Shown piece by piece: positions 8,334-15,575 of a DNA stretch of 64,000 nucleotides. The stretch is from NCBI RefSeq assembly GCF_009674685.1, contig NZ_WKJI01000005.1:85444-149443 (forward strand). The letters run 5' to 3'. Both the position numbers and the translations under genes were made by a program. Under the pieces are notes generated by a model. It was not told the DNA's origin. It did not search any database and worked only from the letters and a program-made list of their open reading frames with translations. The first letter of the stretch is position 1. Every line of letters begins with the position of its first letter. The DNA is from Pedobacter puniceum. GTDB lineage: Bacteria > Bacteroidota > Bacteroidia > Sphingobacteriales > Sphingobacteriaceae.

Positions 8334-9602
8334 ATGAATAATATTAATAAAAGCCAACTATTTTGGGCAAGCTGTCTTGCGCTGTTGGTTACCTCTTTAT
8401 CTTTTGGGATAAGAGCCGGTATCTTAGGAAAACTAGGAACAGATTTTCAATTAACCGCAACAGAATTAGGCACCATAACAGCTACAGCTTTTTGGGGCTT
8501 CCCCTTAGCAGTAGTAATAGGTGGTTTTATAGTTGATGCCATTGGCATGAAAAGATTATTGGTGATGGCCTTTATCTTTCATTTGCTAGGTATTGTCTTA
8601 ACCATTTTTGCACAAGGATATTGGACACTTTTCATTTCTACTTTACTTATTGGTATTGCTAACGGAACAGTAGAAGCAGCTTGTAACCCATTAGTTGCAA
8701 CCATTTATCCTGATAATAAAACTACCAAGCTAAACCATTTTCATTTATGGTTCCCAGGTGGTATATTTTTAGGAACACTTATCGTAATTTTATTTAACAG
8801 CCTAGGTTTAAGTTGGCAAATACAAGTAGCTGTCATGATAGTGCCAACCTTGGTATACGGTTACTTATTCTCTAAATTAGATTTTCCAGTAACAGAGCGT
8901 GTAGCTTCTGGTGTTTCTACAGCTACTATGTATAAATCGGTAACATCGCCTTTATTTATTTTCATGTTCATTTGCATGTTTGGCACAGCTATTACCGAGC
9001 TTTTTACAGGCCAATGGATAGATGTATTACTTAAAAACGTTACCGATAATGCTATCCTGATATTAACCCTTACCACAGGTGTAATGGTTATAGGAAGAGG
9101 CTTGGCAGAACCTATTGTTCACCGTTTTTCTCCGCAAGGGGTATTGTTAATTTCTGCTATTTTAGCTGCTTTAGGTTTATACTTATTAAGTACTTTAACA
9201 GGAAATGCTATTTATTTTGCAGCCTTTATTTTTGGCTTAGGCGTATGTTATTTCTGGCCTACCATGTTAGGCTTTGTGGCAGAGAATATACCAAAATCGG
9301 GTGCTTTAGGTTTAAACCTAATGGGCGGTGCCGGTATGTTTGCAGTTTCTGTTTATACCATTTTCATGGGAGGTTTTTATGATAGATTAATCCTAAAAAA
9401 ACTCCCGGCAGGTGCTAATGAAGCCGACTATTTAAGTGCAGCACCAGGTACAGAAATGGCTAATTTGCTTAATGAGGCAAAAAATGCAGCCGGACCAGAA
9501 GTTTTACAAGCTACTTTAGTAATTCCTATAGTTTTAGTTGTAGCTTTTACAGGATTGGTTATTTACATGAAAAATAAGAAAAAAGAGGCTTTAACTCATT
9601 AA
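8334..9602 (+). CDS. MFS transporter (sugar or nucleoside permease-like)
   Basis: A 422-residue major facilitator protein with about twelve hydrophobic segments, starting near residue 8 (LFWASCLALLVTSLSFG) and ending near residue 415. The loop between helices 2 and 3 has DAIGMKRLL, an MFS A-type motif. The closest resemblance I see is to NupG-like and sugar MFS permeases. Placed between the DUF1080 hydrolase and further TIM-barrel genes, it probably imports the monosaccharide or keto-sugar released outside the cytoplasm. Substrate is inferred from context only. Confidence 0.8.
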   Translation: MNNINKSQLFWASCLALLVTSLSFGIRAGILGKLGTDFQLTATELGTITATAFWGFPLAVVIGGFIVDAIGMKRLLVMAFIFHLLGIVLTIFAQGYWTLFISTLLIGIANGTVEAACNPLVATIYPDNKTTKLNHFHLWFPGGIFLGTLIVILFNSLGLSWQIQVAVMIVPTLVYGYLFSKLDFPVTERVASGVSTATMYKSVTSPLFIFMFICMFGTAITELFTGQWIDVLLKNVTDNAILILTLTTGVMVIGRGLAEPIVHRFSPQGVLLISAILAALGLYLLSTLTGNAIYFAAFIFGLGVCYFWPTMLGFVAENIPKSGALGLNLMGGAGMFAVSVYTIFMGGFYDRLILKKLPAGANEADYLSAAPGTEMANLLNEAKNAAGPEVLQATLVIPIVLVVAFTGLVIYMKNKKKEALTH

Positions 9603-9613
9603 TTCGCATCATA

Positions 9614-10498
9614 ATGCCAAAGGAAACTAATAGAAGAACAGTTATTAAAAATATAATAGCAGGCACTGCTGCTTTAACCACAACACCTATGCTAAGTTTC
9701 GCTAATTCTTCTGATGAAAAGCAAAACATCACTTTAAAAGGAAACATCAACCATGCGGTATGTAAATGGACATACGGTTTTATGTCTTTAGAAGAACTTT
9801 GTGTTTTATCAAAAAAAATAGGAATTAAAGCTATTGATTTGGTTGGGCCTAAAGAGTGGGATATTCTGAAAAAGCATGGTATAGATTCTAGCATGTGTAA
9901 CGGTGCAGAAATCAATTTGGTTGATGGCTTTGCAGAACCAAATTTTCATGAGAAACTTATCCAGAATTATACCGAGATGATTCCTATTGTTGCTAAAGCA
10001 GGGTATAAAAATCTAATTTGTTTTAGCGGAAACCGCAGAGGTATGGATGATGAAACCGGTTTAAATAATGCAGCTAAAGGTTTAAAAAAGCTAATTGCGC
10101 TTGCAGAAAAGCATAAAGTAACCTTGGTTATGGAACTTTTAAATAGTAAAATTAACCATAAAGATTATTTTGCAGATAAAACAGCTTGGGGTGTTGAACT
10201 TTGTAAAAGAGTAGGCTCAGAAAACTTCAAATTACTTTATGATATTTATCACATGCAGGTAGATGAAGGAGATGTTATCCATACTATAAGAGATAGCCAC
10301 CCTTATATTGCACATTACCATACTGCAGGTGTACCAGGTAGAAATGAGATAGACGAAAATCAGGAGCTAAATTATCCGGCTATTATGAAAGCCATTGTAG
10401 CAACAGGTTTTAAAGGCTATGTTGCGCAAGAATTTATTCCTAAAAAAGAAGATAAAATAGCATCTTTATATCAAGCAGTTAAAATTTGTGACGTTTAA
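9614..10498 (+). CDS. hydroxypyruvate isomerase-like TIM-barrel protein with export signal
   Basis: A 294-residue xylose-isomerase-like TIM barrel. The N-terminus MPKETNRRTVIKNIIAGTAA followed by an Ala-rich stretch to PMLSFA looks like a Tat signal, so the enzyme is probably periplasmic. Typical metal-site segments are LVMELLNSKINHKDY, LLYDIYHMQVDEGDV and AHYHTAGVPGRNEID, characteristic of hydroxypyruvate-isomerase-type members. Given the operon, a 3-keto-glycoside lyase or epimerase role is more plausible than hydroxypyruvate isomerisation. Only 2 bp separate it from the next gene. Confidence 0.8.
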   Translation: MPKETNRRTVIKNIIAGTAALTTTPMLSFANSSDEKQNITLKGNINHAVCKWTYGFMSLEELCVLSKKIGIKAIDLVGPKEWDILKKHGIDSSMCNGAEINLVDGFAEPNFHEKLIQNYTEMIPIVAKAGYKNLICFSGNRRGMDDETGLNNAAKGLKKLIALAEKHKVTLVMELLNSKINHKDYFADKTAWGVELCKRVGSENFKLLYDIYHMQVDEGDVIHTIRDSHPYIAHYHTAGVPGRNEIDENQELNYPAIMKAIVATGFKGYVAQEFIPKKEDKIASLYQAVKICDV

Positions 10499-10500
10499 TT

Positions 10501-11376
10501 ATGAAAGCATCTAACAATAGAAGAGTATTTATCAGGCAAGTAGGTTTAGCTGCCGCATCGGTTTTGGTTTTGCCAAATCTTGGTTGTTTGGTAGATGATA
10601 AAAAGAGAATAGGTATACAACTTTATTCATTAAGAGACGAATTTCCTAAAGGTGTAGAAAATGTAATTGCCGAAGTGTCAAAAGCAGGTTACTCTTGGGT
10701 AGAAGTTTATGGCTATTCTGCTAAAGATGGTTTTTGGGGCTTAACAGCACCTCAGTTTAAGCAATTGTTAGACAAATACAGCTTAACAAGCCCTAGTGGG
10801 CATTATAATTTCCATGATTGGGAAAAAACTGGTGATGAATCTATCATAGATGATTATATCAAAGCTGCTAAAGTTTTAAAGCAAACTTATATAGTTGTTC
10901 CGGGTATTAATCCTCAAATATTTAATACTACAGAAAGCGTGAAAGCGTTTGCTAAAAAGCTTAATAAAGTCTCAGAAAAATTAGAAAAGGAAGGGTTAAA
11001 ATTGGCTTACCATAATCACGATTTTGAGTTTAAACAACTTGGAGATAAAACAGCTTATCAGATATTAGTAGAAAATACGCATCCAAATATAGAGTTTGAA
11101 TTAGATTTATACTGGGCTGTAAGAGCAAAACAAGATGTTTTAAAGCTTTTTAAAACTTATAAAGGTCGTTTTACTTTATGGCATGTAAAAGATATGGATA
11201 AAATAAACCCTAAAAAAAATACAGAAGTTGGTAGCGGTTCTATCAATTTTGAATCTTTTGTGAAAGAGGCAAAATTATCAGGCTTAAAGTATCCTTTTGT
11301 AGAGCAAGAAAATTTTGATATTAATCCTTTTGAAAGTATCAAAATTAGCGCTAAGCGTTTGCAAAATATCATATAA
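10501..11376 (+). CDS. exported sugar phosphate isomerase/epimerase family TIM-barrel protein
   Basis: A 291-residue xylose-isomerase-like TIM barrel. The N-terminus NNRRVFIRQVGLAAASVLVL ending LGC (about residue 29) reads as a Tat and possible lipoprotein signal. Metal-site segments include GLKLAYHNHDFEF, IEFELDLYWAVRA, LWHVKDMDK and PFVEQENFD. It is the last gene of the 3-keto-glycoside operon and the third TIM barrel in it. It overlaps a candidate promoter for the next gene, whose -33 element lies inside its last codons. The likely activity is epimerase or beta-eliminase; substrate unknown. Confidence 0.8.
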   Translation: MKASNNRRVFIRQVGLAAASVLVLPNLGCLVDDKKRIGIQLYSLRDEFPKGVENVIAEVSKAGYSWVEVYGYSAKDGFWGLTAPQFKQLLDKYSLTSPSGHYNFHDWEKTGDESIIDDYIKAAKVLKQTYIVVPGINPQIFNTTESVKAFAKKLNKVSEKLEKEGLKLAYHNHDFEFKQLGDKTAYQILVENTHPNIEFELDLYWAVRAKQDVLKLFKTYKGRFTLWHVKDMDKINPKKNTEVGSGSINFESFVKEAKLSGLKYPFVEQENFDINPFESIKISAKRLQNII

Positions 11377-11391
11377 AAGCAGTTAGCTTTG
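11358..11391 (+). promoter_or_regulatory. candidate promoter for the TPR-like gene
   Basis: TTTG at 11358-11361 and a perfect -7 box TAGCTTTG at 11384-11391 are spaced 22 bp apart, slightly long for the Bacteroidota consensus. They end 17 bp before the start codon at 11409, which implies a separate transcription unit from the sugar operon. Confidence 0.45.
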
Positions 11392-11408
11392 TAAATTAAA
11401 ATACCCTC

Positions 11409-12452
11409 ATGCTACGTTTTTTTCTATTATCAATTTTATGTATTTGTATAACAGGAAAGAGCTTTGCAAGAGGGAATTTTGTTTTATACAATAGTATTCA
11501 ACAAAAATTTGCCGATTCTATTTTCTATAAACAACCAGACAAGTATTTATTGGCAGATGGTATTGTGCTTTTAGATACTTATCAACTGGTAAAAAGCGTA
11601 ACCGATGCTTTAAGTCTAAACATCAGCGTAAGCGCAATAAGCTATCACCAGCGCCAACATTATTTTAATGCTTTAACACAACAGCTTGATTTTTATGCCA
11701 AAGCAAACTTGCTTAATCATCAGGCAGGTTTATATAAAATGATGGCAGTTACAGAAACTTTATCTGGCGACTTAAACATTGCTTATCATCATTTTAGTAA
11801 GGCATTATTTCTTTACCAAGCACAGCTTAACCACGCTCAGGTTGCCCAAACATCAAGTTATTTATATCAACTATCTTTATTAAATGGAGATGAGAAAGCT
11901 GCTGCCGATTTTAATGATATGGCTATAGCCGGATATAAGATTATGGAACATGACCAAAAACTTATTAAAGCATTATTACAACAAAATGATTTGATGCTTA
12001 GAGCTGGTCATTTAAAACATGCAGAGCAACAAATCCTAACCAAAATTTTATTGATGGCTTATCGGATGAATAGTAAGCAAGCCGAAATGAACTGCTATCA
12101 GCAATTGGGGCGTGTTTATTGGCATCAGAATAAATTTACAGAAGCTAAGTGGTTTTTTGTACAAGCTAATATTTTAGCAAAAAAACTTAACCATAGCGTA
12201 GGTATCATCCGCTCTTTACTGATGTTGGCAAAAGTGAAAAATAAAATAAAAGATTATAGTTTGGCTTTGGCCGATTTAAAACTGGCAAATAACTTGTTAA
12301 ATGCACATAACAGCTATTTTAAAGCTGATATTTTAAAAAATATGGCATTAACTTATCAAAAATTAGGAGATCAGCAGCAGTATAAACGTTACAAGGAAAT
12401 ATATAACAAAGAGCAAGATCACTACGTTTATTTTAATAAATCAATAAATTAA
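11409..12452 (+). CDS. TPR-like secreted protein of unknown function
   Basis: A 347-residue protein with a signal peptide (MLRFFLLSILCICITGKSFA, about residues 1-20) and an otherwise helical body. TPR-like pairs can be read at about 225-260 (MNCYQQLGRVYWHQNKFTEA) and 300-335 (ILKNMALTYQKLGDQQQYKR), with less clear units upstream. The pattern resembles the sensor part of tetratricopeptide histidine kinases or regulators of Bacteroidota, but no kinase or DNA-binding domain follows. It has its own candidate promoter and no obvious functional link to neighbours. A scaffold or sensor role is only a guess. Confidence 0.65.
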   Translation: MLRFFLLSILCICITGKSFARGNFVLYNSIQQKFADSIFYKQPDKYLLADGIVLLDTYQLVKSVTDALSLNISVSAISYHQRQHYFNALTQQLDFYAKANLLNHQAGLYKMMAVTETLSGDLNIAYHHFSKALFLYQAQLNHAQVAQTSSYLYQLSLLNGDEKAAADFNDMAIAGYKIMEHDQKLIKALLQQNDLMLRAGHLKHAEQQILTKILLMAYRMNSKQAEMNCYQQLGRVYWHQNKFTEAKWFFVQANILAKKLNHSVGIIRSLLMLAKVKNKIKDYSLALADLKLANNLLNAHNSYFKADILKNMALTYQKLGDQQQYKRYKEIYNKEQDHYVYFNKSIN

Positions 12453-12534
12453 AACAAAGGCTTTTTTTAGATTAAAAAACAATTAGCCTAACTTAGCAGC
12501 CAGATTATATTATCTAAATTTTTTAAAATCACAC

Positions 12535-13263
12535 ATGTACATTCTTATTTTCTTTTTGGCACATTGGTTTCTTTCCCTTTTTGCCCAAACCTTCTACCTA
12601 CACCGTTATGCTTCTCATAAAATGTTTACATTAAACAAGTTTTGGGAGAAAGCCTTTTATATTTTTACATGGTTTAGTCAAGGCGCTTCTTACTTAGTAC
12701 CTAAAGCTTATGCCATTATGCACCGTATGCACCATGCTTTTTCAGACACAGAAAAAGACCCTCATTCGCCACATTTTTTTGAAGATGTTTTCCAGATGAT
12801 GTGGAATACCAGAGGTATGTACAATGGCTTTGCAGAAGGAACCTTACAAGCTGATAAAGAATTTAAAGGAAATTATCCTGAATGGAAATTTATAGATAAA
12901 GTAGCTTCTTCTTATACCTCAAGAATATTGTTTGGCTTAGGATACATTGCTTTTTACGTGTTTTTTGCAACCTCTTGGTGGATGTATTTATTACTTCCCA
13001 TTCATTTTATTATGGGCCCACTACATGGCGCTATTGTAAACTGGTGTGGCCATAAATATGGATATTCAAATTTTGATAATGATGATAAATCTAAAAACTC
13101 AACCCCTTTTGATTTCTTTATGTTAGGAGAGCTTTTTCAGAACAATCACCATAAGTTTCCAAACAGCCCAAACTTTGCAAAAAAGTGGTTCGAGTTTGAC
13201 CCCGTATATCCTGTTTTAAAGGTTTTACATTGGGTAAGGATAATCAAATTAAGGAAAGCCTAA
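12535..13263 (+). CDS. membrane fatty acid (acyl-CoA) desaturase
   Basis: A 242-residue integral-membrane di-iron desaturase. The three His boxes are HRYASH (residues 23-28), HRMHH (63-67) and NNHHKFP (203-209), with an additional WCGHKYG His at about 173. This matches the stearoyl-CoA/delta-9 type family, in a shorter form common in Bacteroidota. Hydrophobic segments flank the boxes (residues 1-20, about 40-56 and 130-165). The enzyme would introduce a double bond into acyl chains to adjust membrane fluidity. It is monocistronic and followed by a strong terminator at 13278. Confidence 0.88.
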   Translation: MYILIFFLAHWFLSLFAQTFYLHRYASHKMFTLNKFWEKAFYIFTWFSQGASYLVPKAYAIMHRMHHAFSDTEKDPHSPHFFEDVFQMMWNTRGMYNGFAEGTLQADKEFKGNYPEWKFIDKVASSYTSRILFGLGYIAFYVFFATSWWMYLLLPIHFIMGPLHGAIVNWCGHKYGYSNFDNDDKSKNSTPFDFFMLGELFQNNHHKFPNSPNFAKKWFEFDPVYPVLKVLHWVRIIKLRKA

Positions 13264-13277
13264 AAGACTTATAAATA

Positions 13278-13315
13278 AAGGTGTTGTGTTAATTTTACAA
13301 CACCTTTTTATTTTA
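13278..13315 (+). terminator. intrinsic terminator after the desaturase gene
   Basis: A 10-bp stem AAGGTGTTGT (13278-13287) pairs with ACAACACCTT (13297-13306) and is followed by a T-rich tract. It isolates the desaturase gene from the arginine operon leader. Confidence 0.8.
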
Positions 13316-13377
13316 TTATCATTAATTGCATTTTTTTATTGTAATTAATAAAAATAATACGCTCTTTTGCGTCAAAT

Positions 13378-13659
13378 ATCAGCCCTAAGTGGCTGATGGA
13401 TAAAAGAAATGAAACAACAAAACTTACATACTTTTAAGAAATTAGCTGCTGTTAAAAAAGCATTTAATTTCTATATGTTGCTTTCTGATTTACACACATC
13501 TATTCGTTTACTACGACGAAGACCTCTGTTTGTCACCAGGGCTTAAACCTCTGCTGATAGTTTCAACATCTTTTTCTGTTTGTAAGTAAACAGGTCTCTA
13601 ATTAAATTTTTGTTTATTCTGATTAAAATCCCTCATGAAGGATTTATCTTTTTCAAAAA
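13378..13659 (+). promoter_or_regulatory. arginine operon leader with attenuator-like structure
   Basis: This region before the first arginine gene holds four elements. A perfect 7-bp hairpin (ATCAGCC/GGCTGAT) lies at 13378-13397. The Arg-rich leader ORF is at 13409-13546. Two mutually exclusive pairings involve AAACAG at 13588-13593: a local one with CTGTTT at 13576-13581, and a long-range one in which CTGTTT at 13526-13531 plus AGAC at 13520-13523 pair with AAACAG-GTCT. A final hairpin AAATCC/GGATTT (13626-13645) runs into ATCTTTTTC just before the start at 13660. The Arg codons CGA-CGA-AGA abut the long-range arm. Ribosome stalling there could therefore switch the fold. The mechanism is inferred; the pairings are seen. 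Confidence 0.55.
13409..13546 (+). CDS. arginine leader peptide (candidate attenuator ORF, 45 aa)
   Basis: A short ORF begins ATGAAACAACAAAAC and ends GCTTAA. Its C-terminal part reads SIRLLRRRPLFVTRA, with Arg at codons 33, 36, 37, 38 and 44 (CGT, CGA, CGA, AGA, AGG), five of the last thirteen codons. CGA and AGG look like rare Arg codons here, which would sharpen stalling. It lies 114 bp upstream of the arginine biosynthesis operon and overlaps alternative RNA pairings. The N-terminal half is unremarkable (MKQQNLHTFKKLAAVKKAF). Leader peptides rich in the end-product amino acid are the classic sign of translational attenuation. I know of no established example for arginine in Bacteroidota. 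Confidence 0.6.
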   Translation: MKQQNLHTFKKLAAVKKAFNFYMLLSDLHTSIRLLRRRPLFVTRA

Positions 13660-14313
13660 ATGCATATTAACGATTTTAACATACTGGTTGCCGGTTTGCA
13701 ACATGTAGGTTATGCAGAAACTATTTGCAACGAGATGGAAGCCTCGGCAAAAGTACGTGGAACAGGTATAGCAAAGCGTTCTCCAGAATATGTTGCCAAT
13801 AAAATGTTAGAGGGTAAGGCAGTTATTGCTTTGCACAAAGACGGTACATGGGCAGGTTTTTGTTATATAGAAACTTGGAGCCATGGCGAGTTTGTGGCTA
13901 ACTCTGGTTTAATAGTTAACCCTATCTATCGTAAAGCTGGTTTAGCTAAAGCTATCAAGTTTAAGATATTTGATTTATCTAGAGAGAAATATCCAAACGC
14001 TAAAATATTTGGCTTAACAACAGGCTTAGCCGTGATGAAAATTAACTCTGATTTAGGTTATGAGCCGGTTACTTACTCGCAACTAACCCAAGATGAAAAT
14101 TTCTGGAAAGGCTGCCAAAGCTGTGTAAACTACGATATTCTGATGAGTAAAAACAGGCAAAATTGTATGTGTACAGCCATGCTTTACGACCCAGAAGAGA
14201 AAAAAGCCGAAGAAGCCGAAAGATTAAAGAAGATAACACACAAAGCTACTTTACTAGAAAGAATAGAAGCAAAATTGCGCTCCTTAAAAATGGTAGTAGC
14301 CGGATTAATTTAA
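13660..14313 (+). CDS. GNAT-family N-acyltransferase, probable first step of arginine biosynthesis
   Basis: A 217-residue GNAT-fold acyltransferase. The acyl-CoA-binding region is around LIVNPIYRKAGLAKAIKF (about residues 87-105). A cysteine-rich tail follows (GCQSC, then NCMC), with a charged helical C-terminus. As first gene of the arg operon it is the natural candidate for glutamate N-acylation, giving N-acetyl- or N-succinylglutamate, because no classical ArgA or ArgJ is present. In Bacteroides the downstream carbamoyltransferase uses N-succinylornithine, so a succinyl donor is possible. The function is inferred from operon position; the family assignment is firm. Confidence 0.75.
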   Translation: MHINDFNILVAGLQHVGYAETICNEMEASAKVRGTGIAKRSPEYVANKMLEGKAVIALHKDGTWAGFCYIETWSHGEFVANSGLIVNPIYRKAGLAKAIKFKIFDLSREKYPNAKIFGLTTGLAVMKINSDLGYEPVTYSQLTQDENFWKGCQSCVNYDILMSKNRQNCMCTAMLYDPEEKKAEEAERLKKITHKATLLERIEAKLRSLKMVVAGLI

Positions 14314-14348
14314 AGAATAAATCTGTATCGAAATATGAGATCGCAAAT

Positions 14349-14369
14349 CTCAATACTCAATACTCAATA
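14349..14369 (+). repeat. tandem heptamer CTCAATA, three copies, just upstream of argG
   Basis: Three perfect CTCAATA units in tandem end 11 bp before the argG start codon. They are preceded by a small hairpin TGAGAT-CGCA-AATCTCA. The same heptamer occurs five times before argH at 23309, so it is a family of short tandem repeats located in ribosome-binding regions. Confidence 0.85.
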
Positions 14370-14380
14370 CTAAAAAAGAA

Positions 14381-15574
14381 ATGAAGAAAAAAGTAGTTTT
14401 AGCCTTTAGCGGAGGATTAGATACCTCATTTTGTTGCATATATCTTTCTAAAGATTTGGATTTAGAAGTACACTCGGTAATTGTAAATACAGGAGGTTTT
14501 TCTGCAGAAGAATTAAAGCAAATAGAAGAAAGAGCTTACAGTTTAGGGGTAGCTTCTCATCATGCTGTTGATGCAGTAAAAGGCTATTATGATTCTTGTT
14601 TAAAATATTTAGTGTTTGGTAATGTATTAAAAAATAATACTTACCCACTTTCTGTAAGTGCAGAGCGTGTTACCCAAGCTACTGCTATTGCAAACTATGC
14701 AAAAGAAATTAATGCTGATTTTGTTGCTCATGGTAGTACTGGTGCTGGTAATGACCAAGTGCGCTTTGATATGATTTTCAATATCTTGATTCCTAAAGTG
14801 GGTATCATTACGCCTATTAGAGATTTGAAATTGAGCCGAGAAGCTGAGATTGAATATCTACATAAACATGGCGTAGAAATTAATGCAGAGAAAGCTAAAT
14901 ACTCTATCAATAAAGGCATTTGGGGTACATCTGTAGGAGGTAAAGAAACCCTAACTTCTAATGGTATGCTACCAGAAGAGGCATGGCCAACACAAGTGAC
15001 TAAAACAGAGGCAGAAAATGTTGAGCTTGAATTTGTAAAGGGGCAGTTGGTTGCTGTAAATGGTAAAAAATATAACCACCCAACAGAGGCAGTTCAAGTT
15101 TTACAAGAAATTGCGGCTCCGTTTGGTGTAGGTAGAGATATCCACGTAGGCGATACTATTATTGGGATAAAAGGAAGAGTTGGTTTTGAAGCCGCGGCAC
15201 CTATGGTGATTATCAAAGCTCATCATGCTTTAGAAAAGCATACTTTAACCAAGTGGCAGTTAAGCTGGAAAGACCAGTTAGCCATGTTCTATGGAAATTG
15301 GATGCATGAAGGTCAGTTTCATGACCCAGTGATGAGAGATATTGAAGCTTTCTTAGAAAATACACAGAAAACAGTTAACGGAAAAGTATTTGTACAGCTG
15401 TTACCTTACAGATTCCAGATTATTGGTATCGAGTCTGAGAATGATTTGATGAGTAGTAAATTTGGTAGCTATGGCGAGATGAATGAAGGTTACACCGGAG
15501 ACGATGTAAAAGGATTCTCCAAAATATTTGGTAACCAAGTAAGTATTTGGCATAAAGTAAACGAAGGGCTTTAA
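14381..15574 (+). CDS. argG: argininosuccinate synthase
   Basis: A 397-residue ATP-dependent ligase joining citrulline and aspartate to give argininosuccinate. The N-type ATP pyrophosphatase motif SGGLDTS is at residues 10-16, and HGSTGAGNDQVRFD and YSINKGIWGTSVGG are family signatures. Length matches ArgG. It is the second gene of the arginine operon, and its start codon follows a tandem CTCAATA repeat that occupies the place where a ribosome-binding site would lie. Only 1 bp separates its stop from argC. Confidence 0.93.
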   Translation: MKKKVVLAFSGGLDTSFCCIYLSKDLDLEVHSVIVNTGGFSAEELKQIEERAYSLGVASHHAVDAVKGYYDSCLKYLVFGNVLKNNTYPLSVSAERVTQATAIANYAKEINADFVAHGSTGAGNDQVRFDMIFNILIPKVGIITPIRDLKLSREAEIEYLHKHGVEINAEKAKYSINKGIWGTSVGGKETLTSNGMLPEEAWPTQVTKTEAENVELEFVKGQLVAVNGKKYNHPTEAVQVLQEIAAPFGVGRDIHVGDTIIGIKGRVGFEAAAPMVIIKAHHALEKHTLTKWQLSWKDQLAMFYGNWMHEGQFHDPVMRDIEAFLENTQKTVNGKVFVQLLPYRFQIIGIESENDLMSSKFGSYGEMNEGYTGDDVKGFSKIFGNQVSIWHKVNEGL

Positions 15575-15575
15575 G

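Noticed and set aside
14163..14384. Plus-strand frame overlapping the end of the GNAT gene
   Set aside because: It is the shifted frame of the GNAT gene continuing into the CTCAATA repeat.
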